Of a stretch of DNA of 64,000 nt, positions 35,831-48,100 are shown one piece after another; within the stretch, counting starts at the first letter, position 1, and every line of letters begins with the position of its first letter. The DNA lies in the NCBI GenBank assembly GCA_951804985.1, contig OX638135.1, positions 69,485,333-69,549,332 on the forward strand, in the 5' to 3' direction. This DNA is from Dryomyza anilis (lineage: Eukaryota > Arthropoda > Insecta > Diptera > Dryomyzidae). Both the position numbers and the translations under genes were made by a program. Under the pieces are notes generated by a model. The model saw nothing but the letters and a program-made list of their open reading frames with translations. It searched no databases and was not told where the DNA came from.

Positions 35831-37004
35831 AATTATTTTACTTTCTTGTGATAATTAATATTAAAAAATCTATATTTTTATTTTTTTATAATAGAAACAA
35901 TTTATTAATTCAGAAAATAATATAAATGAATATAAATTGGAAAAATATTTTCCTGATTAGGAGATGGAAGCACTACTAAGTATCATCAGTTCTGACGACT
36001 CAAAGACATGTCAAGCACTTAAGTGTCGCTTTTTGAGTTGTACCACTTATGAACAATACTCTGCCAATAACTCGCAACTGAAAATTGCAAACCGTTGAGT
36101 TACTTATACTTTTTTGGCCATTGTAATCCATGATGAGTTTCAGTCATCGAGTTGACAACTTTAATTTTCGCTTTTTTATTTTCAAAACTAACCTGATTCA
36201 GCGAGACACCCAATGTGTTGTCAACACTAGTTTTCTACCACCAAGTCATTTGTTCGGATGCTGTTAATACCTGCTACCTCCGCAGTCGTCCGTCGACTAT
36301 GTGAATTTGTAGAATACGAAATGGGTTCCGTTTCTACCTACTCACTGTTGCAGTCGTCTGTCGTCTATTCGCATGAACTTCATATAATTAAAAAGTGCAG
36401 AAAACGAAGACACCGCACTATGGGAAATTAACACAAGTCCTTTTTAGAAAATAAAAATGGGTTACATTAAAGATGTCTTAACTCTTTCAATATATACTCC
36501 ACATGCAGAGTGTTAGTTTTATATTATTGGGAATTGAGAGAACTATCACCTCGTGTATCAAAAATTTCAAATGGCTATTCGCATTTTCCCTGTTTTTTTG
36601 CCAAAAACATAAAAAAATATTGCATATTTTTTATACAAAAGTAGACATGGAAAAGAAAAAGCTTCCAAATGCTCTCATAAATCTTTTTACATGCATAATG
36701 TCTGAAATGCCTTCTTTCTAAAGGTGTTAAACATGCCTGAATTAGTTTGACACACTTAATTTAAAAAAGTTTAAGTGATGAGAAATATACGAAAATCGTA
36801 AAATAATTTAACTAAATTTGGTTATTATAATATGTCAGTTTTGCTTTTTCCATCATTATTTGTGAATTGTGATATGTACCATAGTTCCTAATATTATCAG
36901 AATATCTCTTACGATGGTCAAGTTAAATAGTTTAAGAAGAATGGTAGGCGTGGCAGTTGGCCAATCACGCCCATATTAAGAATTGTCATGTGCAATTATA
37001 GTAT
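35831..37004. other. Gap without recognised gene
   Basis: AT-rich. Frames up to 72 codons (36503-36721) show no motif. The last ~200 bp contain GGTAGGCGTGGCAGTTGGCC, a motif common in dipteran transposons, so this is probably old transposon sequence. GTAT at 37001-37004 is the target duplication of S copy 3. Confidence 0.5.
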
Positions 37005-37555
37005 TGTTACGAAAAGATGTGGTTTGCCCCACTGTGCAAGCATTCAACCATAATACTTAAATGAGACGCAAGGCAATTCAGCGCACTAAGCAATGTGTTA
37101 GAAAGGGACGGAAGATCATTCAGCGCACGGAGGCAGTGTGAGAGAAAGAGATGGAAGATCAGCGCATTAAAACACATGAGTGCGAATGAGATGCCAATAG
37201 CATGCGTCATTCACGAAACGAGTAGAAGGTTCTCGAAACAAGTCGAAGCTTGTCGAAACGTGTCGAATTGATGCATGCAATACATAAGGGAGCCGCATCT
37301 GAGGTACAGCACTTCAGTTGTGATTTAATAGTGAACTAGTGCGTCTCGGGAGTGAACATTGTACAGATAAATTGTAGTAATTCAGCAGTTGATATAAGTG
37401 ATTATTCTTTAAGTTGTTATTTAAATTAATAAAGTTAATTAATACTAGTTGAAATAATACTAGTTAAAACCAAATATAAGTGCGTTTTTATTTTGTACAC
37501 AATCTAGCGATACGAACTCGTAGAACAGTTTTCCGTAGACTGAATTTTCGTAACA
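37005..37555 (+). repeat. 5' LTR of S copy 3
   Basis: TGTTACGAAAAGATG to TTTTCGTAACA. It contains a duplicated ATACTAGTTGAAATAATACT stretch typical of copies 3 and 4, and a weakened TATA box (TACATAA near 37277). Confidence 0.9.
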
Positions 37556-37556
37556 T

Positions 37557-37576
37557 TGGTGTCAGAAGTGGGATTG
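37557..37576 (+). promoter_or_regulatory. Primer-binding site, tRNA-Leu type (copy 3)
   Basis: TGGTGTCAGAAGTGGGATTG, identical to copy 1 and 19 of 20 bases complementary to tRNA-Leu(CAG) with CCA. Confidence 0.75.
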
Positions 37577-37585
37577 TGATACAAA

Positions 37586-38893
37586 ATGGTTAAATTCGAA
37601 CAACTTAAAGTCGACCAGCTAAAGAAGGAGCTGGCGATTCATAATCTTCCAACTGTAGGTACGAAAGTAGAGCTACAAAAGCGTCTAATGGAAGAATTAG
37701 AGAACCAAGGCATTGACCTCGCAGAACACGAGTTTGAAGTGGAAGCTGCAACAGCGTCAGCGAAAAGTGTGGACACGGAGCAAAAAGTACAGTCCCAAAG
37801 TTTTGATATGAGCCAGTTGCTCGGAGCAATACAACAACAGCTCCAAGAAAATTCAGCAAAATGGAACAGAAACTTCTAGGGAATTCCAACAAACATCAAA
37901 TAAAAATGGAGGAAAAGGTGCAGGAACATTCAAAGCAACTTCTGGATGTTTCGAAAACGCTCCATGTCAAAGTAAAGGTGCTTGAGGGACATGTAAATGA
38001 CATGGAAATGAGCGTTGACGATAAGATTCAAAGATTGGAAAATAACGTTGATGAGAAATATCATGGAATCGACAAAAAGCTATAGAAAATTCAAAAGGAC
38101 TTCGGTATATTGCAGTTAAATGGATCCACACAGCAATTTGTTAGTGGTACGAGACTAAAGTCGCCGATTTACGATGGAACTACAGCGTTCAACATTTTCA
38201 AGCTGCAATTTGAGACCACGGCTGTAAGTAATCGGTGGAACAATGAGGACAGCGTAGCCGCACTTATCGTAGCGCTAAAAGAAGGAGCAGTCGAAGTATT
38301 GCAGACTGTTCCAGAAAGCGATAGAAACAGTTACACAGCGGTTATGGCGGCAATGCAACGGAAATATGGAAGTGATCACATGAAGCAGATCTACGGAATG
38401 GAACTAAAGGGCCGAATGCAGCGGACATCGTGAGGCTTGCGCATTTGTCATATTCAGATTCAGCAAGTGATTAGAAAAGTGCAAAATCGAAACGTTTGTT
38501 GATGGCATACGCGATCAGGAGACAAAACGTGCAACAGTGATTGCGCCCAAGGTAACATTTACGGAAACGGTTACCATCGCTCTAACACAGGAGACAGCAA
38601 ATACGTTGTGCCGATCGGCTCCAAAGGCGCGTAGAATTGATGTGGAGAACGATGATTTATTTCAAGTAGTGTGCCAAGCAGTTAAAGCAGGCGTTAAAAC
38701 AGAACACACATCAGCCAACAAAGATACCCAATTCAAAGGTAAATGTTACAACTGTGATACATATGGGCATATGGCACGTGACTGTCGTAAAAAACGCAAG
38801 CGCTCAATAAATCAATCTGCAGATGAACCCAGACATGAAGAAAGACGGGATCATGTCCAAAATAGAGTAAATTTTAATCAAGCTTTAAACTAA
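37586..38893 (+). pseudogene. SAP-domain Gag, S copy 3
   Basis: ATG at 37586. The SAP domain spans residues ~5-40 (LKVDQLKKELAIHNLPTVG). A one-base loss near 37854 shifts frame in the coiled coil (ENSAK); 37861-38085 continues it and ends at a TAG. The gag core runs 38110-38433 (SPIYDGTTAFNIFKLQFETT, YTAVMAAMQRKYGSDH), broken by a deletion near 38420. 38537-38893 holds KVTFTETVTIALTQETANTL and one zinc knuckle CYNCDTYGHMARDC (CX2CX4HX4C) with a basic tail. The SAP domain suggests AT-rich DNA or chromatin binding, an inference. Confidence 0.85.
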
Positions 38894-38926
38894 AACGAGT
38901 CAGATCTGCGGGGCACGATCTGACTC
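38884..38926 (+). promoter_or_regulatory. -1 ribosomal frameshift site at gag-pol junction
   Basis: The slippery heptamer TTTAAAC (38884-38890) sits in gag frame as T TTA AAC, directly before gag's TAA (38891-38893). After a 6-base spacer (including the stop), GAGTCAGATC (38897-38906) pairs perfectly over 10 bp with GATCTGACTC (38917-38926) around a 10-base loop. A -1 slip reads on into the protease frame, which is exactly -1 to gag and opens only ~10 bases upstream. Copy 4 keeps the heptamer and the hairpin with one mismatch. Confidence 0.8.
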
Positions 38927-39650
38927 CCATAACCGATTGCTCCAGAATCTCCATTTCACAAATTGCTCGAAAGCCAAATAGCTTAACTGTCGAAGGAGTC
39001 ATTGATTGTACAGCATATATGGTAACATTGGACACGGGAGCTTCACACTATATACTAAGAAGTAACCTTGTTAAGGACATAGTAGAGCCACTTATAGGAA
39101 TAAGATTGCAAACAGCTACAGGCGAAGAGGTCCCTATCAGAGGAAAGATTACCAAGGAAATCATGATTGGTACTACGACAGTTAAGCATGATTTTATAGT
39201 GGCGGAAATAGTAGACGAAATAATACTTGGCATGGACTTCATGATAAGGAACGGTTTCACACTAGATCTAACAAGAAAAATTTTGAGTTATGCCAACACG
39301 GAGATCCAACTAAACATTGATTGTGACCAGAGCCCGAAAATTAAACAAGTTATCGCTCATAAAAATAGAAAAATACCACCTAATTCAGAAGCAATTGTTT
39401 GGGCGAAATTAAATGGAGATTGTGGGATAAGCAATTTGTGGGTTATAGAAGCGAATGATGAGCAAATGAGCAGAAGTAATATTGTTGTCGCAAGAACATT
39501 AGTTGAAGCGACAAAAGACAAAGTTGTTCCAATAAGAGTTCTCAACATGGAAAACTCGTCCAAATTAATTAAAAAGGGAACAGTAATAGGTAGGTGTCAA
39601 GAGGCATCTACGATAACAAATTGTGAAGCAAGTCAATCAAAAATCAACAA
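38885..39650 (+). pseudogene. Aspartic protease (Pol N-terminus), S copy 3
   Basis: Pol is entered by frameshift; no own start is needed. SISQIARKPNSLTVEGVIDC leads to MVTLDTGASHYILRSNL, with the catalytic DTG at about 39030-39038, then IIVGTTTVKHDF-type flap region and EIILGMDFMIRNG, the second psi-loop. It cleaves Gag-Pol. The domain is intact and continuous with RT. Confidence 0.85.
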
Positions 39651-40608
39651 TACACCGCAAATAGATAATAAATCTGCTCAAACTTTTATAAAAGAGTGGA
39701 CCAAGGATTTGACTGCCAAAGAAAAGGGTAAAGTACAACAACTAATTGATAAACACTGGTTTGTATTCGCTACTAAAGGCCAATACGACGGAAGAACTTC
39801 CATCGTAAAACATCGAATAGACACGTGTGACTCTAAACCAATTCGTCAAGCACCGCGAAGGGTACCACTTGCCAAACGGGATGAAGTGTCACATTTAGTC
39901 GAAGAGATGGACAAAAATGGTGTCGTGGAACCATCAGAAAGCCCATGGAGCTCACCAGTGGTGTTGGTTAAAAAGAAGGATGGTAGTACGCGGTTTTGCG
40001 TTGATTACCGAAAGTTAAATGATGTAACCAAGAAGGATAGCTATCCATTGCCAAAAATGGACGATACCTTGGATACACTCTCTAATGGAAAATGGTTTTC
40101 TACGTTAGACTTGCAGAGCGGTTACTGGCAGATAGAAATCGATAAGAACGATCGAGAGAGGACTGCATTCAGTACTGGCGATGGACTATGGCAATTTCTG
40201 GTAATGCCATTTGGACTGTGCAATGCCCCAGCTACATTCGAGCGGTTAATGGAGCACGTATTAAAAGTTTTACACTGGAAAACATGCCTGGTATACCTTG
40301 ATGACATAATTGTTATGGGCAAGGATTTCAACGAACATCTAAGAAATCTAGAAGAAGTTTTTCTTCGATTGGAAAGTGCGGGACTGAAACTTAGCCCAAA
40401 GAAATGTTCACTTTTTAAGAAAGAAGTCAAATATCTGGGTCATCGAGTTACCACAGAAGGTGTACATTCCGACGAGGATAAAATATTTGGCGTAAAAGAG
40501 TGGCCCAGACCACAGAACCTACATGACCTTCGAAGCTTTTTGGGGCTATGTACATACTACAGGCGATTTGTTCCAGGTTTTGCCAATGTTTCTAGCAGTA
40601 TTCACTAA
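39650..40608 (+). pseudogene. Reverse transcriptase, S copy 3
   Basis: One open frame from the protease to a TAA at 40606-40608 (529 codons from the ATG at 39019). Motifs: VVEPSESPWSSPVVLVKKKD, FCVDYRKLNDVTKKDSYPLP, FSTLDLQSGYWQIEI (motif A), FLVMPFGLCNAPATFERLM (motif B), CLVYLDDIIVMG (YLDD), KKEVKYLGHRVT, LRSFLGLCTYYRRFVPGFA. The stop replaces a Glu codon (ELTRKNRAFQW in copy 4), and the frame continues after it. All catalytic residues are present. Confidence 0.9.
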
Positions 40609-41148
40609 TTGACAAGAAAGAACCGCGCATTTCAATGGGGTGATGATCAAGAAAGGGCGTTTTTGAAATTAAAAGATCTACTGTGCTCGGCACCAATTCT
40701 TGCGTATCCAATTCCAGGTGAGAAATTTATACTTGATACGGATGCAAGCGGATACGAAAAAGGCGGAGTTCTCTCTCAAGTAATCAATGGACAGGAAAAA
40801 GTGATTGCATACTACAGTAAAAAATTGTCCAAGCCCGAGCGAAATTACTGTGTCACCAGGAGGGAGCTTCTTGCTGTTATTGAAAGAGTGAAAAATTTCC
40901 ATAAGTATCTGTACGGACAAAAGTTTCACTTGAGAACCGATTACGCAGCACTACGATGGTTACTTCAGTTCAAAGATCCGGAAGGCCAAATTGCGCGTTG
41001 GATAGAACGATTAAAGAGCTACGATTTCTCAATCGAACATCGAAAAGGAGGAAATCATGGAAATGCAGATGCTCTGTCACGGCGTCCTTGTAAACTTGAA
41101 TGCAGACATTGTCTAAGAGCGGAAGGAAAAGAATGTTTTACCCGATGA
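40609..41148 (+). pseudogene. RNase H, S copy 3
   Basis: Same register as RT, after one nonsense codon. KFILDTDASGYEKGGVLSQV has the first Asp; RRELLAVIERVKNFHKYL the Glu; FHLRTDYAALRWLLQFKDPE the next Asp; GNHGNADALSRRPC ends the domain with the last Asp. It would degrade RNA in the RNA-DNA hybrid. The frame ends at 41148; integrase follows in another frame after a deletion in the linker. Confidence 0.9.
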
Positions 41149-42390
41149 AAAATGGACTCCGGACCAAATTCAAATTGATCAAGAGATCAAGAAAACCATC
41201 ATGGGAAGATATAGCTGCCGACTGTGCCATAACTAAAGCTTACTGGGCACAGTGGCAGAGCTTAAAACTGCAAAATGGTTGTTTATATCGCGCATGGGAA
41301 AGCGAAGATGGCAGATGCGCTCGAAATTTGATCGCCATTCCCAAGTCAAAAGTAAAAGAGATATTAGCGGAATACCATGGTGGATCTAGTGGAGGTCATT
41401 TAGGTATAAATAAAACGGTCGAAAAAGTAAAGAAACGTTTTTATTGGGTTGGATGCCAAGAGTCAGTCGCCGATTGGATTCGCAGTTGTCCGCAATGTGT
41501 ACCAGTAAAAGGAGCAACAGTCAGAAGTCGCGGCAGGACGCATCAGTTCAACGTGAAGCACCATTTTAGCGTATTGCCATGGATGTCGCCGGGCCGTTTC
41601 CAATCAGAGATGCGGGTAATAAGTATGTCCTTCAGCAAGTGGCCTGAAGTGTATCCCATGCCGAATCAAGAAGCCACAACAGTTGCGGATGCATTAGTTA
41701 ACAACTGGGTAAGCCGTTTTGGAGTACCGTTGGAATTGCATTCAGACCAAGGAAGAAATTTTGAGTCTGCATTTTTTATGGAAGTATGTAAAGTCCTCAA
41801 CATACACAAAACACGAACAACGCCTTTGCACCCGCAATCAGACGGCATGGTGGAGAGATTCAATCGGACTTTGGAAGAGTATCTCAGAAAAGTGGTTGAT
41901 AAAAATCAAAAAGATTGGGATACACACATACCACTATTTCTCATGGCTTATCGAACGGCGGTTCATGATACCACAGTAGCTTCACCATCTAATATTGTTT
42001 TTGGAACAGACTTAAGATTACCTGCAGATTTAAAGTTTGGTGCGAGTTCTTCAGCTGATATTCCTCTACACAATTATGTTCCAGAAAAAGTGAAGAAATG
42101 AACGAAGTGCATTAATTTGTAAGACAGCGTACACAATTTGAGAGTGATAAGATGAAGGCCAGATACGACTTGCGCACAAATTCAGAGGGATTTACGGAAG
42201 TAGAGCTTGTTTTGCTCTATAACCCACAAAGGAAGAAAGGCTTATCCCCTAAGCGACAAACACACTGGGAAGGACCATATAAGATAATTAAAAGAATTAA
42301 TGATGTAGTGTATTGCAGAATACTGCAGGCGTTAGACGAAAAATGAAAGTAGTACATTTGGAAAGGTTGGCGCCATTCAGAGAGAGAGAG
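41100..42390 (+). pseudogene. Integrase, S copy 3
   Basis: Frame 41100-42101: zinc finger GGHLGINKTVEKVKKRFYW, SCPQCVPVKG; then VLPWMSPGRFQS, which is an out-of-frame reading of AMDVAGPFP with the first catalytic Asp, preceded by a TAG in the true frame; then FSKWPEVYPM back in frame, ELHSDQGRNFES (second Asp), DGMVERFNRTLEEYL (Glu). The stretch between YVL and FSKW is shortened. The same defect occurs base for base in copy 4. 42152-42390 carries the C-terminal module (YDLRTNSEGFTEVELVLLYN, MKVVHLERLA) after a stop at 42099. Confidence 0.85.
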
Positions 42391-42433
42391 GATTAACATC
42401 TGATCGGGACGAACAGATTTAGGTGGAGGGCAG

Positions 42434-42980
42434 TGTTACGAAAAGATGTAGTTTGCCCCACTGTGCAAGCATTCAACAATAATACTTAAAAGAGACGCAA
42501 GACAATTCAGCGTATTAAGCAATGTGTTAGAAAGAGACGGAAGATCATTCAGCGCACTGAGGCAGTGTGCGAGAAAGAGATGGAAGATCAGCGCATTAAA
42601 ACACATGAGTGCGAATGAGATGCCAATAGAATGCGTCATTCACGAAACGAGTAGAAGGTTCTCGAAACAAGTCGAAGCTTGTCGAAACGTGTCGAATTGA
42701 TGCATGCAATATATAAGGAAGCCGCATCTGAGGTACAGCACTTCAGTTGTGATTTAATAGTGAACTAGTGCGTCTTGTGAGTGAACATTGTAAAGATTGT
42801 AGTAATTCAGCAGTTGATATAAGTGATTATTCTTTAAGTTGTTATTTAAATTAATAAAGTTAATTAATACTAGTTGAAATAATACTAGTTAAAACCAAAT
42901 ATAAGTGCGTTTTTATTTTGTACACAATCCAGCGATACGAACTCGTAGAACCGTTTTTGGTAGACTGAATTTTCGTAACA
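42434..42980 (+). repeat. 3' LTR of S copy 3
   Basis: 547 bp, TGTTACGAAAAGATG to TTTTCGTAACA, with a normal TATATAA box near 42710. Confidence 0.9.
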
Positions 42981-42984
42981 GTAT

Positions 42985-43323
42985 GTATCTAAATACCAAT
43001 TATAAACCAAATATCTCATTCCAATCAAAACTTATAGTCATTTACCATTTCAATTATATGACAGGTGGGCGTGGCAATGAACCAATCTTGTTATTTTTCA
43101 AATTGAAATCTATTCATAGTCCATGTATGCTTAGTGTAAAGTTTCGTTAAGATAGGCGCAAAGCTGTATTTAGGACTTCTGTCCCAGTTTCTGTACTATG
43201 TAGAAATCGAATTTTTAACACACTGAGTTGGTAAATTATTTTAAATGAATACAAATGTATTTAAAACGATCAAAATGTAGTTGAAATGTAGTATAATTTA
43301 CTAAAGTAATTTTTTGGGTGTAA
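42985..43323. mobile_element. Right end of TIR element
   Basis: Ends TAAAGTAATTTTTTGGGTGT at about 43302-43321 and AA, complementary to 33668. Carries GGTGGGCGTGGCAATGAACC near 43064. Confidence 0.4.
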
Positions 43324-44134
43324 TAAAAGATGATTAGAAAGTGTAACCTATCGATTGGTTAGAGGTTTGTGGGCAATTTAATCATGCTATACATGAATAT
43401 AGAACCGGGTACAAGATATATATATTTTTGGGAGTGTTTTTAGAAGTATCATATCGTCGGCGAATACCACATAACTACATAAAAGTGAATTTCACAGGAG
43501 GAAGAAAAAACTGTTTTATGTCGCGATTATTACTGCACTAATTTTGTCCAAAATATTATATGTCATAGTTTTTAATAGTATTTATCTAATAATACCAAAA
43601 TTTCCATTAAAAACGGATTATAAGACATTACTATTCAGATAGGCGGTGTTCGCTACAAAATTTATTGTTTAATTTTTGTAGATAAGCGGTATTGTAAGGA
43701 GTGAATTCTAGTTAAACAATGTCCTATAATGAATGAAAACACTTAATATATTAAGAGGCATCTGAGAGTGATCTATTTTTACAATTTTATAATAAAAAGG
43801 ATTAATATGAAAATGGCATTACAAGGTTAATGTGTTTGGGATGGGAGGTCTACTGTAAACATATGGGAATATTTCCTGATTTAAATCTAATAACTAAAAC
43901 AGATATTCAGTTTATTTAACGATTTATAAATACAAATAATATATAATAAAAAAAATTAAAAATAATAAAAATAGAAAAAATATAATAAAAAAATAATGAG
44001 GTAGATTATCATAGAAATAATGAAAAGCCTGCGGTATCACAGCTTTTAAATCCTCTAAGTGTGTGTATTTTGTTATCGAAATCTTTAAGCGTGAATCAAA
44101 CATTTTTTATAGTGCTTCTGAGGTAAATATTTGT
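43324..44134. other. Gap without recognised feature
   Basis: AT-rich, no coding frame above chance. GTGTTTTTAGAAGTATCAT near 43434 resembles 48829, perhaps an old shared repeat. Confidence 0.5.
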
Positions 44135-44998
44135 TATACACTCAGAAAAAAATGTCACATTAAGTACTTAATGGTACGACCATCAATCTTATGGTTCATG
44201 AATTAATAGTTTTTTCTTTTTGAATAAAAAGTATTCTAATTAATTTGATAGTATTCGAAAAATTCAGTACCATTAATCTAAATATTTCAATATTATTATT
44301 TTTAATTGAATAAATACTATTATTTTAATGGTTTCCTCCTATAATAATAAACGTGGCATAAAAAACATAAACACGAATATAAACTTGTTCGTTTTGCACG
44401 TCATTCTGCGTGTTTGTGTTTGCTCAAAATGGTCGCATGCATTTTTTGTAATAATCCACATTAATAGCGACATTGGTAAGGAATTAATGTATTTAATGTT
44501 AATTCATTATATTTAACCGTTTTCTATTTATTACAGATAATATATAATAAATCGAACTTATGTTATGGCGACGGACTTTAAATGCAGACTCAAGTATTGG
44601 AAAAAGAAGCGAACATTGCATGTGCTGTAACCTTTTGCAACGAGAAGTGTCCATTTATGTGTGTGATTTTTTAAAAGTGAATTTCAGTTTCTACATTTAA
44701 TTAAAATAAATTATACAGTAAATTAACTAAAATACATTTTTGTTTTAATGAATTATTAGGAAAATGTAATTCGATTTTTCTGTAAAATTAATAAAACGTA
44801 TCATAAAATATTTATAGTTTTTGGTTATTGTATTTAAAGGAGAACTTTATAAAATTTATGGTACAACAAAATATTGTATTAACAGTTCCAATATTACTGA
44901 ATTAATGGGACACATCCTATTGACCAATTTTAATAGTATAAATTATTATTTTTCTATTGAAATAATATTAATTTTCCATGTTTTTTTTTGGGTGTATA
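44135..44998. mobile_element. Putative TIR DNA element, ~864 bp
   Basis: TATACACTCAGAAAAAAATG at 44135 and its near complement CATGTTTTTTTTTGGGTGTA ending near 44998 form imperfect ~20-bp inverted ends, with TA on both sides. Inside, GTAAGG (44477) to TTATTACAG (about 44536) would be a 60-bp intron of fly type, but flanking exons code only for short peptides (MVACIFCNNPH before it). Superfamily unknown. Confidence 0.45.
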
Positions 44999-45000
44999 TA

Positions 45001-45169
45001 TTATTTTTTTTTTAATTAGTTATTATACTTTCTTCTTTAATTCAGCTTGGTTTGTACTGTTACATATATGAATACAATTCATACGCTTGTATAATCGTTT
45101 ATCTTGCCAATATAGTTTAAATGATTTATTTAAATAATTTTTTTTGTTTTAAATTACATGGCTATTTCT
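45001..45169. other. Short AT-rich spacer
   Basis: Nothing recognised. Confidence 0.5.
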
Positions 45170-48100
45170 ATAGCGTCAACGCACTTATGGGGGACGGACG
45201 TGTCGTGTCGTCTCTTGTCTTTTTTAACGTGTTCCGTCCGTCGTTTAGTATAAATGTGTTTCAAAACTGTGTTTAATGTGCCCGCCCAACATAAGAAAAA
45301 TAACGAAATAAAACAAAATTAAATCAAAACACAAACTAATAATAGATTTCATAAAAAACTAAAAAGAACCACCAAATAAATAAAACAATAATAAAACAAT
45401 AATAATTCAACAACAACAACCACATAATAGAACCTGTTTCGCGCTGCCTGCTGAGTTGCCGCACTCGCTGTTTTTGCAATTGCCGACGCAAAGGGCTTTT
45501 CTATGCTCTTTGCTGCAATTGCACAGGTTTGTTGACGTATCCCCTCCCTCCCCCATCCTACTCCACGCTACTAGCGCGCACGGTTGAGGCTGCAGTGAGT
45601 GCGTAATCTATGCTGTGGTGAAGGCATAACACTCACCACGGCTTGACTTACGCTCTCATTTGTTTGTTTCAACTGCTGCGCCTTGGTAGTATGTATGTCT
45701 GTTTTGAAGTTGCCCAGTAGAAAAAATGTCGCAAAAATTTCGCATAGATTTTTGCAACATTCGTGGGCTAAGGGCGAACTTTTTCTCGGTATATGCGTAT
45801 GTGTCCATCCATAGGCCACAAATAATGGCACTAGGTGAGACCCAGGTTAATGAGGGTGCAGATCCACTGGATTTTCATATACCTGGTTATCACCTATTGC
45901 CATTATTCTCTGCCCATAGGGGCCTTGCTCTTTTTATCCGAAGTGACGTTGCGTATCAACTGCAGCAACAACATAGTGTGTCGGATAGCGAATTTAATAC
46001 TATTTGGGTTAAATTCAAAATACAAACACACATCATGCACTTGTGCTTTCTTTATAGGAGTCCGAATTTAGATAGGGTTTCCACCTGTAATAAGCTGGAT
46101 GCCTTATCTGATTCGATCTCAAATATATTGGAGCAATTTCCAGGCAGTGAAATTGTTGTTGCCGGCGATTTTAATGTGCACAACGCCACTTGGTTGAGCC
46201 ACTCGGGTCTATCAACACAGGAGGGTTGTTATGTTGAGCTTTTTGCCGAGTGCAACCAACTCACTCAAATAGTGAAGGAGCCGACGTATATTCCACGCGT
46301 CGGCGGGCAAAGCCCAAAAGTCCTAGACCTTTTTCTGACTTCACATCATGAAAAATATGATGTAAAAGTCCTTGCACCTCTTGGTAATTCAGACCACTGT
46401 ACTGTTTCCGCTGAATTTTCGTATTCTAGTTTACGCGCCTCTTCGATTAAAGCCCCGAAGAGGAATGTATGGCTTTACGAAAAAGCAAATTGGGTTGCGT
46501 TAAATGATTTTTTTCGCAACTTTAATTGGAAATTGTGTTTCGCTGACAGAGACATAAATGCTGCGGCTTTAATGGTACAAAATATTATTTTATTAGGTAT
46601 GCGGTCCTTCATACCTTCTAAAAAAATTAGCATTAAACCTAAGGACCACTCTTGGTTTAATGAGACTTGCAGGATTGCAGTCAGGTCAAAAGAGGAAGCC
46701 TTTCAGACTTGGCGTTCTAACAAGAATGCTGATACTGAAAGACTTCGTATACAGGCTAGGAATCGCTGTAATGCCGTGATCTCGCGCGAAAAGTTTCTTC
46801 ACGAACAAAACGCGCGCAAAAAGGTCCTACTCTATCACAGGGGTAGTAAAAATTTCTGGTCATTTGTAAAAAGGGTGAAGAATCAGACGACATCGTCTAC
46901 TCCAACTCTTAGTATGAATGGCCAGACCTTCACTGACCCGGTTGATAAAGCTAATCTCTTGGCAGAATTATTTGCAAATAATTCAACGCTCCCAGATAGT
47001 AATCAACCACTGCCTGTCGTCGATTTTGTTTCTTCTGCAATGCCGGAGATACATTTTCGAACTCGGGCAGTTAAAAAGGTTTTAGAAAACCTCAACATTA
47101 ACAAAGCCTCTGGGCCAGATGGCATATCTGCCCATGTGTTGAAGAAGTGCGCGTCAACGCTGGCTTGTCCGTTGCGTAACCTTTTCTACATCTCCTACAC
47201 GACAGGAGTTTTTCCATCTTGTTGGAAGGTTGCCAATGTCCAGCCAGTTCCGAAAAAGGGCGAGGCCACGAACCCTGCCAATTACCGACCCATTGCAATA
47301 TGCTCTGCACTCTCCAAGGTAATGGAGAGCGTAATTAACTTCCACTTTGTGAACTATCTTGAGCACAACGAATTGCTCAGTGACCGACAATACGGTTTCC
47401 GTAGGACCAGATCCACAGGTGACTTGATGGCGGTCCTCTCCGAAAAGTGGAATAATTGTGTTCACCTTTTCGGGGAGAGCAAGGCTGTTGCTCTTGATAT
47501 CTCCAAGGCTTTTGATCGAGTGTGGCATAAAGCCCTCGTTTCAAAACTAATTGCATATGGTGTTGGTGAATCTTTTACTCGATGGATATCGAGTTTTCTC
47601 CAGGGTCGTTCAATACGAGTTGCGATGGATGGTGTTCTTTCGGAACAACATTTTATCAATTCTGGAGTTCCGCAGGGTTCCGTCCTATCCCCGTCCCTAT
47701 TTCTGGTATTTATCAATGACCTTCTGTCATTGACCCAGAACCCAATCCATTCCTTTGCAGATGATAGCAACATTTGTCATTCATACTCGTTCAAAAAGCG
47801 CCCAACCTCTTTGGAGATTGAGAGTAAAAGACGCACTATGAATGACACACTCAATAATGACCTTAAAACAATCTCCGAGTGGGGTCTTGCAAATAGAGTT
47901 GATTTTAATGCACGCAAGACCCAATGTTGTCTGTTATCTCACAAAAGAATGGATTCAACCCTACCTCCCCTTAACATGGGTGCGGTGGATATTGCAGAGT
48001 CAGCTGCTCTTGACGTTCTGGGCATATCAATTCAATGTGATCTCCGTTGGAATGATCACATATTTGACGTGTCGAAAGAGGCGGCCAAGTGCCTCGGTTT

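Larger units (their letters stand above)
37005..42980 (+). mobile_element. S-family LTR retrotransposon, copy 3 (most complete)
   Basis: 5976 bp with both LTRs (551 and 547 bp), primer site, gag, protease, RT, RNase H, integrase, and polypurine tract AGGTGGAGGGCAG (42421-42433). GTAT flanks both sides (37001-37004, 42981-42984). LTRs differ at few positions, so insertion is fairly recent. No env-like frame fits between integrase and the 3' LTR. Gag has several frameshifts, pol one nonsense codon, integrase one inherited lesion. Confidence 0.95.

Noticed and set aside
42985..45170. env gene of an S-family errantivirus
   Set aside because: No membrane or signal-bearing frame lies between integrase and the 3' LTR, and this region is outside the element.
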